The notes: generated from the letters alone by a model not told the origin. DNA of 64,000 bases from Haloarcula sp. CBA1129 (GCF_008729015.1 NZ_RKSM01000001.1:2790001-2854000), one strand, 5' to 3'. Counted from the first letter of the stretch, positions 53,100 to 61,699 are shown. Numbers and translations are program-made.

Positions 53100-53243
53100 A
53101 CACGAAGCCTGTGGCGCGGTCCGCTTGAGTGTACTGTCCGGCTATCGGGGCGGACGCAGGCGACAAGGCGTTCTGTCGGCAAATAAACACAGGAGGGGTG
53201 GCGAGTGATTTTTTACTGTGAACGTCATAGTTGTACACGTACC

Positions 53244-53429
53244 ATGGGGTTCGGGAGCTACGACGAATCGGAACAAGACAATCAGGAGTACGACACAGAC
53301 TTCGAGGACGAGGACGGCCTCGATGCTGAAGAAAACGCCCACGAGGGCGACATCGAATACGAGTTCACCGCGTCGAACGACGAACTGCTCGATAGACTGG
53401 AGGACATCAAAGACGACCAGAACACGTGA
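53244..53429 (+). CDS. DUF5786 acidic small protein
   Basis: 61-aa, extremely acidic haloarchaeal protein: MGFGSYDESEQDNQEYDTDF, then AHEGDIEYEFTASNDELLDRLEDIKDDQNT. I recognise it as DUF5786; no function is known. It overlaps the start of the DUF99 gene by 4 nt (GTGA), so they are translationally coupled. The ATG at 53244 is used; the frame up to 53205 has a non-halophilic Cys/Arg leader. Confidence 0.85.
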   Translation: MGFGSYDESEQDNQEYDTDFEDEDGLDAEENAHEGDIEYEFTASNDELLDRLEDIKDDQNT

Positions 53430-53977
53430 AATCGGGGGTACGGGCCCTCGGCATCGCGGAGTCGTATCAGGCGGAAACCAGTCAGTTCGCTGGCGCTGTC
53501 GTCCGCGCCAGCAGGGTGGCCGACGGCTTTGTTTTCAGTACTGCAACGGCCGGCGGGAGCGACGCGACTGAGACAGTGTGTGAGATGGTCGAGCGACTGG
53601 CCCGCGAGGACGTCCGCTACCTGCTTGTGGCGGGTATCGCGCCGGCGTGGTTCAACGTCCTCGACCTCCGACGGATTCACGACCGCACCGGTCTGCCGGT
53701 CCTGTCGGTCACCTTCGAGTCCTCGCCGGGGCTTGCGGGGGCCATCCGCGAGGCGTTCGACGACCCCGATGCCGTGCAGGACCGGCTGGCGACCTACCGC
53801 GCTCAACCGGAGCGCCGGCCGGTATCGGTGAACGACGAGACGGTGTACGTCCGGAGCGTCGGCCTCGACGACAGCGCCGCCGCGGATGTGGTTCGTGCAT
53901 TCACGCCGGAAGGCGGCCGTCCGGAACCGCTCCGGGTCGCCCGACTGGCGGCGCGGGGGCTGGTCGAGATGGAGTGA
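53426..53977 (+). CDS. DUF99 family protein (endonuclease V/dU-like fold)
   Basis: 183-aa DUF99 protein, a relative of endonuclease V (RNase H-like fold). Starts with GTG inside the DUF5786 gene: VKSGVRALGIAESY. Motifs: GFVFSTATAGGSDATETVCEMVERL, YLLVAGIAPAWFNVLDLRRIHDRTGLPVLSVTFESSPGL. Some DUF99 proteins lack catalytic Asp residues and a role in DNA or RNA metabolism is only predicted. The 4-nt overlap indicates co-translation with DUF5786. Confidence 0.85.
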   Translation: MKSGVRALGIAESYQAETSQFAGAVVRASRVADGFVFSTATAGGSDATETVCEMVERLAREDVRYLLVAGIAPAWFNVLDLRRIHDRTGLPVLSVTFESSPGLAGAIREAFDDPDAVQDRLATYRAQPERRPVSVNDETVYVRSVGLDDSAAADVVRAFTPEGGRPEPLRVARLAARGLVEME

Positions 53978-54199
53978 CCGGAATAGCAGTACCGCCCGAC
54001 CGGAGACGGTGTGACACTGGCCGCCAAGACAATGGCACAGGGCGACTTCACATCAGTTACCACGACAGATTCTCATCTATTGCTAAATACAATACAGCAG
54101 ACAGAGCGACTCGAAAGGGATCTGTATTTTTATTCTGTAGGGACGTTAGTAATAGCTAAAGACAGGCTGATTGTCCGACACCGTGTATGTAGAAACACA
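53978..54199. other. 222-bp AT-richer region upstream of the RidA gene
   Basis: The segment from about 54055 to 54199 is much more AT-rich than its surroundings, with stretches such as TTGCTAAATACAATACAG and GTATTTTTATTCTG. It contains promoter-like TATA material but no ORF or RNA that I recognise. It may be a relic of transferred DNA. Confidence 0.45.
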
Positions 54200-54643
54200 A
54201 TGGCAGAAAGCAAAACACAGGCGAGGACGGCTGTAGAGCCCGCAGAAACGAACGAACAGACGAACAGCGACAGTAGCGTGACCCGCTACGAGGGCGACCA
54301 GCCGACAGAACACAGCGTGTACGGCACGCGCCAGCAGGACAACCAGCTCGTATTCTTTGACGGACAGTTCCCCGATACGGAAACGGTTCGCAGCGGCGAC
54401 GTTCAGGCACAGACGCTCGCCGCACTCGACCAGATTCGTGCTATGGCTGCCGAATCCGGTCTCGAACCGCGTGACCTGCTGCAGACGACGGTGTATCTCA
54501 CGGAGATGGACCAGCTGACAGCGGTCAAGCAAGCATATGCGGCGTTCTTCGACGGGCAGCGACCGTCACGGACCGTCGTCGGCGTCGCAAGCCTGCCGAA
54601 CGACGCGGCGGTACAGATCGAAGCGACCGGTGTGAAACGGTAA
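54200..54643 (+). CDS. RidA/YjgF-family reactive-intermediate deaminase
   Basis: 147-aa Rid protein, which hydrolyses enamine/imine by-products of PLP enzymes such as 2-aminoacrylate. The Rid core begins about residue 40 (YGTRQQDNQLVFFDGQFPDT), and TQTLAALDQIRAMAAESGL and the C-terminal RTVVGVASLPNDAAVQIEATG contain the catalytic Arg region. An extra N-terminal 35-40 residues (MAESKTQARTAVEPAETNE) are rich in Thr/Glu/Asn and are not part of the usual fold. Base composition is less GC-rich than neighbours. Start at 54200. Confidence 0.82.
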   Translation: MAESKTQARTAVEPAETNEQTNSDSSVTRYEGDQPTEHSVYGTRQQDNQLVFFDGQFPDTETVRSGDVQAQTLAALDQIRAMAAESGLEPRDLLQTTVYLTEMDQLTAVKQAYAAFFDGQRPSRTVVGVASLPNDAAVQIEATGVKR

Positions 54644-54755
54644 TCGCTGACGGATCTGGACCGTTGTTACCGCTGAACCGGCGGAACCGGAGCTCGGACC
54701 AGAGGCTCGGCGGCGGACCGCTGCGTTTGAGAGCCCCCAGCGCAAACGACGGGGC

Positions 54756-55343
54756 ATGGAGCAGATGGACGGTCTCGACGTCGTCGACTGTGAGCGCTGT
54801 GATGACCTCTGTCGCTCGCGCTCGCGAATCGTCAACGGTGTCGGCCCCGCGGATGCAGACCTGCTGTTCGTCGGGGAGGCCCCCGGCGCGAACGAGGACG
54901 AACAGGGCGAGCCGTTCGTCGGGCGAAGCGGCGACGTACTTGACGACGGGTTGCGCGATGCCGGCCTCGATCGCGGCGACGTGCGTATCACGAACTGTGT
55001 GCGCTGTCGCCCGCCGGACAACCGCGACCCGCGCACGGGCGAACTCGCGAACTGCCGGGAGTACCTGAAGACGGAAATCGACCGCGTCGACCCTGAAGTC
55101 GTCGTCACACTTGGGAAGGTTCCGGCCGAGCATCTGCTGGAGCGCGACGTAGCTGTCACCGGCGAAGCGGGCGACGTGTTCGACGTGCCCATCGAGGGGC
55201 AGCCACGCCGCGTGCTCGTCTCCGTCCACCCGGCGGCGACGCTGTACGACCCGAGTCAGAAGGAGACGTTCGAGGCGGCGCTTTCGACCGCCGCGGAATT
55301 CACTGACGCCCAGAGCGGGCAGTCGCGGCTCGGCGAATTTTAA
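54756..55343 (+). CDS. Uracil-DNA glycosylase, family 4-like
   Basis: 195-aa iron-sulfur uracil-DNA glycosylase (type 4/5 group). Motif 1 GEAPGANEDEQGEPFVGR carries the active-site Glu/Asn region; SVHPAATLY near the end is motif 2. Iron-sulfur cysteines: CERC near residues 12-15, CVRC around 84-87, plus a later NC. It excises uracil from deaminated cytosine in DNA. Short acidic tail (AQSGQSRLGEF). Start MEQMDGLDVVDC. Confidence 0.88.
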   Translation: MEQMDGLDVVDCERCDDLCRSRSRIVNGVGPADADLLFVGEAPGANEDEQGEPFVGRSGDVLDDGLRDAGLDRGDVRITNCVRCRPPDNRDPRTGELANCREYLKTEIDRVDPEVVVTLGKVPAEHLLERDVAVTGEAGDVFDVPIEGQPRRVLVSVHPAATLYDPSQKETFEAALSTAAEFTDAQSGQSRLGEF

Positions 55344-55371
55344 CTGTTCCCAGACGTGTCCGGCAGACGGG

Positions 55372-55737
55372 CTACGCCGTCACCAGTTCCATCGCCTCTG
55401 CTTTCGTGTCGACCAGCGAAATGTCGACACCCGAAATCTCGCCGACCTTGCTCTTGAGTGCCATCTTCTTGATGCCCCCGGAGACGATGACCCAGTCCGT
55501 GATACCGAACTGCTTGCCCGCCTCCGCGGCCTCCTGTGCCCGTGTGAACACGTCGTCGTTCAGCGAGGCTTCCATCTGAAGGTTCGAGATATGCGTATCG
55601 ACCGCCGGTTTCGAGGCGAGTTCTTCGAACCGTTCATTGACTTTCGCGAACGTCTCGTCCGTCATCTCCATCCCTTCGGGGAATTCAGCGATGAGAACGT
55701 TACCGTCGACGTACAGCACATCTGTAAGATCAACCAT
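55372..55737 (-). CDS. Conserved haloarchaeal hypothetical protein, STAS-like
   Basis: 121-aa protein. The pattern of beta strand, helix, strand, helix (TDVLYVDGNVLIAEFPEG, then ETFAKVNERFEELASKPAVDTHISNLQMEASLNDDVF, then GITDWVIVSGGIKKMALKSKV) resembles a SpoIIAA/STAS-type fold, where the MALKSKVGEISG end would be the anti-sigma interaction end. This is only fold-level resemblance. The ATG at 55737 is preferred; a TTG just upstream would add one Met-like residue. Confidence 0.62.
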   Translation of the reverse strand: MVDLTDVLYVDGNVLIAEFPEGMEMTDETFAKVNERFEELASKPAVDTHISNLQMEASLNDDVFTRAQEAAEAGKQFGITDWVIVSGGIKKMALKSKVGEISGVDISLVDTKAEAMELVTA

Positions 55738-55862
55738 CAACGGCCGTATGCAGTAGATGAATAAAACGAGCCGGGCTTATTTTCACAGTTGATATTCTCA
55801 TCGGGCCCGAGTGTCTGACTGGAAGCGGCACCACCGACCGGACAGTGGTTGTGCCGAAAGCT

Positions 55863-55884
55863 TGTTCGAACAGGAAGTCACTTA
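55863..55884 (+). promoter_or_regulatory. Palindrome and TATA upstream of hisH
   Basis: Perfect 10-bp palindrome TGTTCGAACA (55863-55872) is followed by a CACTTAGCC TATA-like element about 27 nt before the hisH ATG. The palindrome sits at the BRE position, a typical site for a haloarchaeal repressor or activator. Confidence 0.45.
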
Positions 55885-55908
55885 GCCCCTGTTCGCCTAC
55901 GGCAACGT

Positions 55909-56556
55909 ATGAGTGTCAGACAGACGACCGCAGACGTGGTCGTCGTCGATTACGGACTTGGGAACCTCCGGAGCGTCACGCGCGGACTCGAACGCGCCGG
56001 CGCGGACGTGACCCTCTCGGAGGACCCAGCGGAGTTCGACGCGGCCGACGGCATCGTCCTGCCCGGCGTCGGGGCGTTCTCCGAAGGGATGGACAACGCC
56101 GGGCCGTTCCGCGAGGCGCTAGTCGAACAGGCCGAGGCCGGCAAGCCCCTGTTCGGGATCTGTCTCGGGATGCAGATGCTCCTGACGACGAGTGAGGAGG
56201 CCGACCACGAAGGGCAGGGCGACGCCGAAGGGCTGGACCTCATCCCCGGGAAGAACGTCCGGTTCAGCCGCGACCAGACCGTGCCACACATGGGCTGGAA
56301 CGAACTCGACGTGACGCGAGACCACCCGCTCGTCGAGGGCGTCGACGGGGAGCACGCCTACTTCGTCCACTCCTACTACGCCGTCCCCGACGACGAGGAC
56401 GCGACGGTGGCGACGACTGACTACGGGGCGGACTTCGCCTCGATTGTCGCCAACGACGCCGGCAACGTCTTCGGCACGCAGTTCCACCCGGAGAAGTCCG
56501 GCGAGACGGGGCTGCGCATCCTCCGGAACTACGTCGACTACTGTCTCGACCACTGA
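55909..56556 (+). CDS. hisH: Imidazole glycerol phosphate synthase subunit HisH
   Basis: 215-aa glutamine amidotransferase (class I), giving ammonia to HisF in histidine biosynthesis. Catalytic Cys in LFGICLGMQM, His/Glu in QFHPEKSGETGLRIL, and the oxyanion segment GLGNLRSVTRGLERAG at the N-terminus. PHMGWNEL and AYFVHSYYA are HisH hallmarks. Start MSVRQTTADVVVVDYG at 55909; longer readings lie across the promoter palindrome. The gene stands apart from other his genes. Confidence 0.94.
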   Translation: MSVRQTTADVVVVDYGLGNLRSVTRGLERAGADVTLSEDPAEFDAADGIVLPGVGAFSEGMDNAGPFREALVEQAEAGKPLFGICLGMQMLLTTSEEADHEGQGDAEGLDLIPGKNVRFSRDQTVPHMGWNELDVTRDHPLVEGVDGEHAYFVHSYYAVPDDEDATVATTDYGADFASIVANDAGNVFGTQFHPEKSGETGLRILRNYVDYCLDH

Positions 56557-56579
56557 GTTTCTGACGCTAGTTTATTTGT

Positions 56580-57428
56580 ATGCCTACAGAGGACTCTGTC
56601 GTCCTGCTCACCGGTGCAGCGTCGGGCATCGGCGCGGCGACGGCGCGGGCGTTTGCCGACGACGGCTGGACCGTCTACGCGACGGACATCCAGAGTGAGT
56701 TTCCAGACGATATCCGCGAGCGCTGTCGCTGTCTCGAACTTGACGTGACCGACAGCGAGCAGGTCGAGGCCGTCGTCGACCGAATTATCGTGGAGGCGGG
56801 CCGTCTCGATTGTCTGGTGAACAACGCGGGCTACGGTGTTGCCGGTCCGGTCGAAGACGTCTCCGGCGACGAGGTTCGAGAGCAGTTCGACGTACTGGTC
56901 CACGGCCCACACCGCCTCGTACAGGCAGTTCTCCCCGAGATACGCGAGCACGGCGGGCGCATCATCACGGTCTCCAGCGTGCTTGGCCACACCGCGTCGC
57001 CCGGCCTCGGCGGGTATTCGGCCGGCAAAGCCGCCGTCGAGTCGCTGACCGACGCACTGCGGATAGAGGTCGCCGGAGCGGACGATGTCCACGTCTCGCT
57101 CGTCGAACCGGCGTGGGTCCAGACAGGCTTTGCCGACAGCGCGCTGGGAAGCCTGCACAACGAGGACCGGACGCCGACCTACGACCGGACCTACGACGCG
57201 CTGGAGGACGGCTGGGTACTCACCGGCGGGCCGCTGGCGACGACGCCGGAAACCGTCGCCGCGACAGTCCTCGCCGCAGCGACTGCCGACCCGCCGAAGG
57301 CCCGCTACCCCGTCGGGGCCTTCGCCACGTTCGTCCGGTGGACCCACTGGCTCCCGGCGCGGCTCCAAGACCCGATACACCGCGGGTTCGGCCGAGCGAG
57401 CGCGTTTCTGGGGCGGTGGCTAGGGTGA
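56580..57428 (+). CDS. Short-chain dehydrogenase/reductase
   Basis: 282-aa classical SDR. NAD(P)-binding TGAASGIG at 11-18, NNAG at 81-84, catalytic Ser132/133, Tyr146 and Lys150 in GGYSAGKAA. The acidic residue after beta-2 (ATDIQ) points to NAD(H) rather than NADP(H). The C-terminal segment suggests acting on a lipid or acyl substrate, with a partially hydrophobic end. The gene overlaps the next one by 4 bp (GTGA), giving a two-gene unit with an acetoacetate-decarboxylase-like protein. Confidence 0.88.
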   Translation: MPTEDSVVLLTGAASGIGAATARAFADDGWTVYATDIQSEFPDDIRERCRCLELDVTDSEQVEAVVDRIIVEAGRLDCLVNNAGYGVAGPVEDVSGDEVREQFDVLVHGPHRLVQAVLPEIREHGGRIITVSSVLGHTASPGLGGYSAGKAAVESLTDALRIEVAGADDVHVSLVEPAWVQTGFADSALGSLHNEDRTPTYDRTYDALEDGWVLTGGPLATTPETVAATVLAAATADPPKARYPVGAFATFVRWTHWLPARLQDPIHRGFGRASAFLGRWLG

Positions 57429-58159
57429 CATCTCCGACCGACGGCGACCGGGTTCGGCTCTCGACCGGTCACGAGGTGACGCTCCCGCTGGTCACGGAGG
57501 CGACGGTCGCCGGGGCGGTACTCCCGGCGCGATACGAGGTTGCGGAGTCGCTGCTGCCCGCTGGACTCACACCGGTCCGAGCGACGGCCCGCCGGGCCGC
57601 AGTCGTGCTCCTCTGTGTCGAGTACCACCGCATCGGCGACGACGCGATGGCTCCCTACGACGAGTTCGCGGTGATGATCCCGGCGACCCCGGGGGAGTGG
57701 CAGCCACCGCTTATTCCACTCCTGACCCGCGGGGCCGGGAGCTACGTCTGGTCGCTCCCGGTGACGACCGAGCCTGCGCGCGCCCTCGGCGACGAGATCT
57801 GGGGCTACCCGAAGACGGTCGCCGACATCACCCACCGCGACGACGCGACCCGCCGCGAGACGACAGTCGTCGAGGACGGCGACCACGTGGCGACGGTCGG
57901 CATCGACTGGCCCCGGACTTGGGAGCGCCGGGAGCGGATAGAGAGCTACGCGGTCCGGGAGGGACGGCTGGAACGGACCCCAGTCGAGTTCCAAGGGAAA
58001 CTGGGGGTCGCACCGTTGAGCGGTCGCGTCGACGTGGACCTTGGCGACCACGAGCGGGCCGACACCCTCCGCTCGCTCGAACTCGGCTCTCGGTCACTAC
58101 TACGATTCTCGCTAGCGGGGCGGATTGCGTATAGCGCTGGGCAGCCAGTAGCGCGGTAG
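57425..58159 (+). CDS. Acetoacetate decarboxylase-family protein
   Basis: 244-aa protein of the acetoacetate decarboxylase superfamily. The motif EIWGYPKTVADI matches the family region around the Schiff-base lysine; in clostridial ADC the motif carries adjacent lysines, whereas here the second is Thr, which may change the low-pKa environment. Upstream AVMIPATPGEWQPPLIPLL and downstream FQGKLGVAPLSG complete the barrel. The start GTG lies inside the SDR gene stop (4-bp overlap). The C-terminal end ASGQPVAR-like sequence runs into a repetitive GTAGCA region. Decarboxylase or aldolase-like relatives possible. Confidence 0.75.
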   Translation: MTSPTDGDRVRLSTGHEVTLPLVTEATVAGAVLPARYEVAESLLPAGLTPVRATARRAAVVLLCVEYHRIGDDAMAPYDEFAVMIPATPGEWQPPLIPLLTRGAGSYVWSLPVTTEPARALGDEIWGYPKTVADITHRDDATRRETTVVEDGDHVATVGIDWPRTWERRERIESYAVREGRLERTPVEFQGKLGVAPLSGRVDVDLGDHERADTLRSLELGSRSLLRFSLAGRIAYSAGQPVAR

Positions 58160-58200
58160 CAGAGCGTGGCAGTAGCAAGACCGGAACAGCGCGGTAGCAG
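58151..58200. repeat. Direct repeat GCGCGGTAGCAG
   Basis: 12-bp repeat at 58151-58162 and 58189-58200, with several further GTAGCA words between and after them. It covers the end of the ADC-like gene and the gap after it. Confidence 0.6.
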
Positions 58201-58262
58201 TAGCACGGCGGTGCGGAAGCCGTAGCATATAGCATACCGCGCGCCGTCGGCGTGCGGTTTCC

Positions 58263-58296
58263 CCGGACGCGAACGAAGTGAGCGTCCGGCCTTTTT
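58263..58296 (+). terminator. Stem-loop with T5 tail
   Basis: CCGGACGC-N11-GCGTCCGG (58263-58270 with 58282-58289, perfect 8-bp arms) followed by TTTTT at 58292-58296, an intrinsic-terminator layout for the rightward SDR/ADC unit. Confidence 0.6.
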
Positions 58297-58318
58297 CGCC
58301 CACGTTTTTCAAGGAGTG

Positions 58319-58350
58319 GTTCGAGCGCGCTCTCCGAGCGCGACTCGAAC
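58319..58350. terminator. Large stem-loop between convergent genes
   Basis: 14-bp arms GTTCGAGCGCGCTC (58319-58332) and, with one bulged A, GAGCGCG-A-CTCGAAC (58336-58350), three-base loop. It lies between the convergent ADC-like and SWIM genes and is flanked by T5 and A5 runs, so it may terminate in both directions. Confidence 0.55.
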
Positions 58351-58370
58351 CCGACGCTGAAAAAGGTGGT

Positions 58371-58724
58371 CTAGAGGAACTCCCGAACGTCCGAGTACCA
58401 CATATCGTGGTCGTCGACGGCATCGATGGCCTCGGCGATGCGAACGGCAATCGCGTGCCAGCAGAGCTGGTCGGGGTCATCGGGGTCGAGGTTGTACTCG
58501 CTGTCGGCGCAGGTACAGCCGCCGTCCTCGACGATGTACTCGTCGTCGTGGCCGACGACGACAGTGAAATCCCGGTACTGCTTGACCCGGCTCTCGCCGA
58601 CAGCCTCGATGGCCTGATGGCCGCGGTCGTCGTGCGCGTCGACGATAGCTGACACTGCATCGGGGGTTAGTTCCCCGGCGGCTTCGAGGTCGGCCACCCA
58701 CTCCTCGACTGCGGTCACAGCCAT
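58371..58724 (-). CDS. SWIM-type zinc-finger protein
   Basis: 117-aa protein. A SWIM motif CTCADSEYN...CWH (CxC-x15-CxH) is seen at about residues 69-90. The helical N-terminal part VEEWVADLEAAGELTPDAVSAIVDAHDDRGHQAIEAV precedes it. Function unknown; this is the second SWIM protein in the window (also at 15.1 kb), but the two share little beyond the motif. Confidence 0.75.
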   Translation of the reverse strand: MAVTAVEEWVADLEAAGELTPDAVSAIVDAHDDRGHQAIEAVGESRVKQYRDFTVVVGHDDEYIVEDGGCTCADSEYNLDPDDPDQLCWHAIAVRIAEAIDAVDDHDMWYSDVREFL

Positions 58725-58858
58725 GCTACGGAAAGGGGTGACAAAACGGCGTCGGCTTCAGCATCCGAGCCTCGACTGGTTCGCAGTCGACAGCGGGGAG
58801 TTATCAATGGTTGTACTGTGCCCAGAAGCATAAACACGGAGTGGGGGTTTCTTCCGCC

Positions 58859-60535
58859 ATGGACCTCCCGTGGCTGGCGCTGGGCTCGTTTGTCTCGGGG
58901 CTCGGGTCGCTGTATCTGCTGGCACAGCTCCGGACGCACTGGGACAAGCCCGGGGCGCGATGGTTCGTCGCAACCATCGTCACGCAGACAGTCTGGTGTT
59001 TCAGCTACGGCGCGGCGCTGCTGGTGTTCGACCCGGCACTTCGCCTCGCTCTGGAGATGGCGTCTTGGCTGGGCATTATCTGGATCGGCTTCTGTTTCCT
59101 CTCCTTTGCGCTTGGATACACCGGCCGGACGAACGTCCTCGAAAGCAGTTGGTACCGGGGCGTAGCGGTCCTCCCGATCGCCGGAACGGTGCTCGTCGTC
59201 ACGAACCCGCTTCACACCGTGGTCTGGGAGGGGTTCCGGGTCGTGCCGGCCGCCGGCAGCGCCGGTGCCGACTACGCCGTCTTGCCGATGGGGCTGCTCA
59301 CGATTATCGTCGCGATGCTGTTCGTCAGTTTCGGGACGCTGTTGGTGTTCGATACGGTCGTCAGCTACGGGCCGCTGTACCGGAGTGAGGCGCTGGCGGT
59401 CGGCCTGAGTCCGATACCGCCCGGGGCCGGGGTGTTGCTGTGGGCCGGCGGCATCGGGCCGATTCCGGCGGTCAATCTGACGACGCTCCTGTTCCTGCCC
59501 CACGTCGCACTGGACCTGTACGCGTTCGTCCGCAGCGACATGTTCGAATTCCACCCGGCGACCCGGCGGGCCGGGGAACGAGCGGCCATCCACGACATCG
59601 CCACGCCGGTCGCTATCGTCGACGAACAGGGGCGGGTCGTGAATCTCAACCCCGCCGCGGAGGGGATGCTCGCCGTCGACAAGCACGAGGCACTGACGAA
59701 GCCGCTAAACGGCTTTCTGGCGGGCGATACTATCGAAACCGACGGCGGGGGTTCTCGGGCATCCATCGAGGCCGGTGGTCGACACCGTGAGTTCAAGATC
59801 CGGCAGACGGCGCTCCGGGACGAAGCGGGCACGCAGCTGGGGTACACGGTCGTCTTTCAGGACATCACCGACGAAATCCGTCGGGAACGCCGCCTCGAAG
59901 TGCTCAACCGGTTTCTCAGACACAACGTTCGCAACGAGAGCGTCGTCATCCAAGCCCGGGCGGAACTGCTGGCGGGGGAACTCGACGGAGACCACGCCGA
60001 GTACGCGGCGACCATCGAGCAGTCGGTTAGTCGGCTGATCGACTCCGGCGAAAAGGCCCGGACCCTCGCCGAAGCGGGTGCCGACGACGCAGCCCTCGAC
60101 TCCATTGTGCTGGCCGACCTCGTCACCGAAGTCATAGAGACCGCCAGCGACGAGTACAGCGGTTCAGTCACGGTCGAGATACCCCACGACCTCCGGCTGA
60201 CGACCCAGCCTGCCTTGCTGGAGGTCCTCCTCGCCAATCTCGTCGAAAACGCCCTTCAGCACGTCCCGGACGCTGTCGTTACCGTCGGGGCCACGGTTGA
60301 GGGCAATGACGTCGTGCTGACCGTCAGCGACAACGGCCCCGGAATTCCTGAACACGAACTCGGCGTGCTGGATCGGGGCCGCGAGACGGACCTGAACCAC
60401 GGCAGCGGCATCGGCCTCTGGCTCATCCGGTGGACGGCCACGACGCTTGAGGGCGACCTTGCGTTCGACACGAGCGACGGGACGACGGTGACCGTTCGAC
60501 TCCCCAAGGAGCGAACGGCCGCCGAAGCGGCCTAG
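58859..60535 (+). CDS. 7TM-PAS sensor histidine kinase
   Basis: 558-aa sensor kinase. Seven membrane helices in residues 5-225 form the histidine-kinase 7TM sensor region. A PAS-like domain runs about 240-340 (HDIATPVAIVDEQGRVVNLNPAAEGMLAV). The H-box RFLRHNVRNE places the phospho-accepting His355; the ATPase domain has N-box LLANLVENALQH, G1 DNGPGIP and G2 GSGIGLWLIR. The signal and cognate response regulator are unknown; none is adjacent. The start at 58859 (MDLPWLALGSFVSG) is chosen to begin helix 1. Confidence 0.9.
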   Translation: MDLPWLALGSFVSGLGSLYLLAQLRTHWDKPGARWFVATIVTQTVWCFSYGAALLVFDPALRLALEMASWLGIIWIGFCFLSFALGYTGRTNVLESSWYRGVAVLPIAGTVLVVTNPLHTVVWEGFRVVPAAGSAGADYAVLPMGLLTIIVAMLFVSFGTLLVFDTVVSYGPLYRSEALAVGLSPIPPGAGVLLWAGGIGPIPAVNLTTLLFLPHVALDLYAFVRSDMFEFHPATRRAGERAAIHDIATPVAIVDEQGRVVNLNPAAEGMLAVDKHEALTKPLNGFLAGDTIETDGGGSRASIEAGGRHREFKIRQTALRDEAGTQLGYTVVFQDITDEIRRERRLEVLNRFLRHNVRNESVVIQARAELLAGELDGDHAEYAATIEQSVSRLIDSGEKARTLAEAGADDAALDSIVLADLVTEVIETASDEYSGSVTVEIPHDLRLTTQPALLEVLLANLVENALQHVPDAVVTVGATVEGNDVVLTVSDNGPGIPEHELGVLDRGRETDLNHGSGIGLWLIRWTATTLEGDLAFDTSDGTTVTVRLPKERTAAEAA

Positions 60536-60595
60536 GTCGAGGCGGGAGCCGGCGGGCTTCGAACGACTTAACGGCACCCGCACGGACCGGGGCAT

Positions 60596-61699
60596 ATGCG
60601 CGTCAGTGAGGGCCGAGTGACGGTCACGGTGCCGGAACAGCCTGACGCGGGGAAGGGCGCGGACGTGTTCTTCAACCCCGTTCAGGAACTGAACCGCGAC
60701 ATCACCGTGGCGGCGCTGCGGGCCTACCGAGAACGAACCCCACGCGTGTCGACGTATCTGGACGCCACCGCCGCAAGCGGCATCCGTGGCGTCCGTGCGG
60801 CGGCCAACGACTGGGAGACGACGCTGTGTGACATCGACGACGACGCGACGGCGCTGTGTGAGCAGAACCTCGAACGGAACGACCTCGCCGCCTCGGTCCG
60901 GCGGTCGGACGCGAACGTGCTCATGCACTCGGAGGCGTTCGACGTGGTCGACGTGGACCCCTTCGGCACGCCGATTCCCTTCGCCGATGCCGCGGTTCAG
61001 GGGACCAAACACCTCCTCTGTGTGACGGCCACCGACACCGCACCGCTGTGTGGCGCACACTTCGAGAGCGGCGTCCGCTCATACGGTGCGGTGCCGCGAA
61101 ACACCGAGTTCCACGCCGAGATGGGGATGCGCGTCCTCCTGTCGGCGATGGTCCGCACCGCAGCCCGCTACGACATCGCCGCTCGGCCGATTCTCAGCCA
61201 CGCGACGAAACACTACGCCCGGACGTACCTCGAATTCGACCACGGTGCGAAGGTCGCCAACGACTGCATCGACGAACTGGGCTACGTCCACCACTGCCAG
61301 CACTGCCTCTGGCGCGACCACGACTACGGCCTCATCGCCGACCCGCCCGAGGACTGTCCGGTCTGTGACGAACACCTCCAGACGGCCGGCCCCATCTGGC
61401 TGGGCCGGACCTGCGACCCCGCGTTCGTCGACGCCGTCACCGAGCACTTGACCGAGGAGATGGGAACTGCCGAGAAGGCAACAGAGTTGCTGGCGACGCT
61501 CAAGGCGGAAATCGACACGCCGACCCACTACGACCAGCACCGCCTCTGCAAGCGCTGGGGTCGCGGTGCGGAAGCCATGGACGAGTTCATCGAGAAACTC
61601 AGCGACGCCGGCTACGAGGCCTCGCGAACGCATTACGGCGGGACGACGTTCAAGACGGACGCCGACGTGGTGGAAATCCGCGACGCGACGGCAGAGTAG
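60596..61699 (+). CDS. trm1: tRNA (guanine(26)-N2)-dimethyltransferase Trm1
   Basis: 367-aa enzyme making N2,N2-dimethylguanosine at G26 of tRNA. Class I methyltransferase motifs: [15 protein letters not shown] (SAM) and [11 protein letters not shown] (catalytic D-P-F-G). C-terminal zinc site: CQHC and CPVC in the domain after about residue 220. Start [16 protein letters not shown]; a TTAAC box about 27 nt upstream (about 60569) fits a leaderless message. Confidence 0.94.
   Translation: MRVSEGRVTVTVPEQPDAGKGADVFFNPVQELNRDITVAALRAYRERTPRVSTYLDATAASGIRGVRAAANDWETTLCDIDDDATALCEQNLERNDLAASVRRSDANVLMHSEAFDVVDVDPFGTPIPFADAAVQGTKHLLCVTATDTAPLCGAHFESGVRSYGAVPRNTEFHAEMGMRVLLSAMVRTAARYDIAARPILSHATKHYARTYLEFDHGAKVANDCIDELGYVHHCQHCLWRDHDYGLIADPPEDCPVCDEHLQTAGPIWLGRTCDPAFVDAVTEHLTEEMGTAEKATELLATLKAEIDTPTHYDQHRLCKRWGRGAEAMDEFIEKLSDAGYEASRTHYGGTTFKTDADVVEIRDATAE

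Noticed and set aside
58319..58350. GGTTCGA...TCGAACC hairpin as a tRNA T-arm
   Set aside because: No acceptor or anticodon stem or CCA end around it; the arm length and three-base loop fit a plain hairpin.
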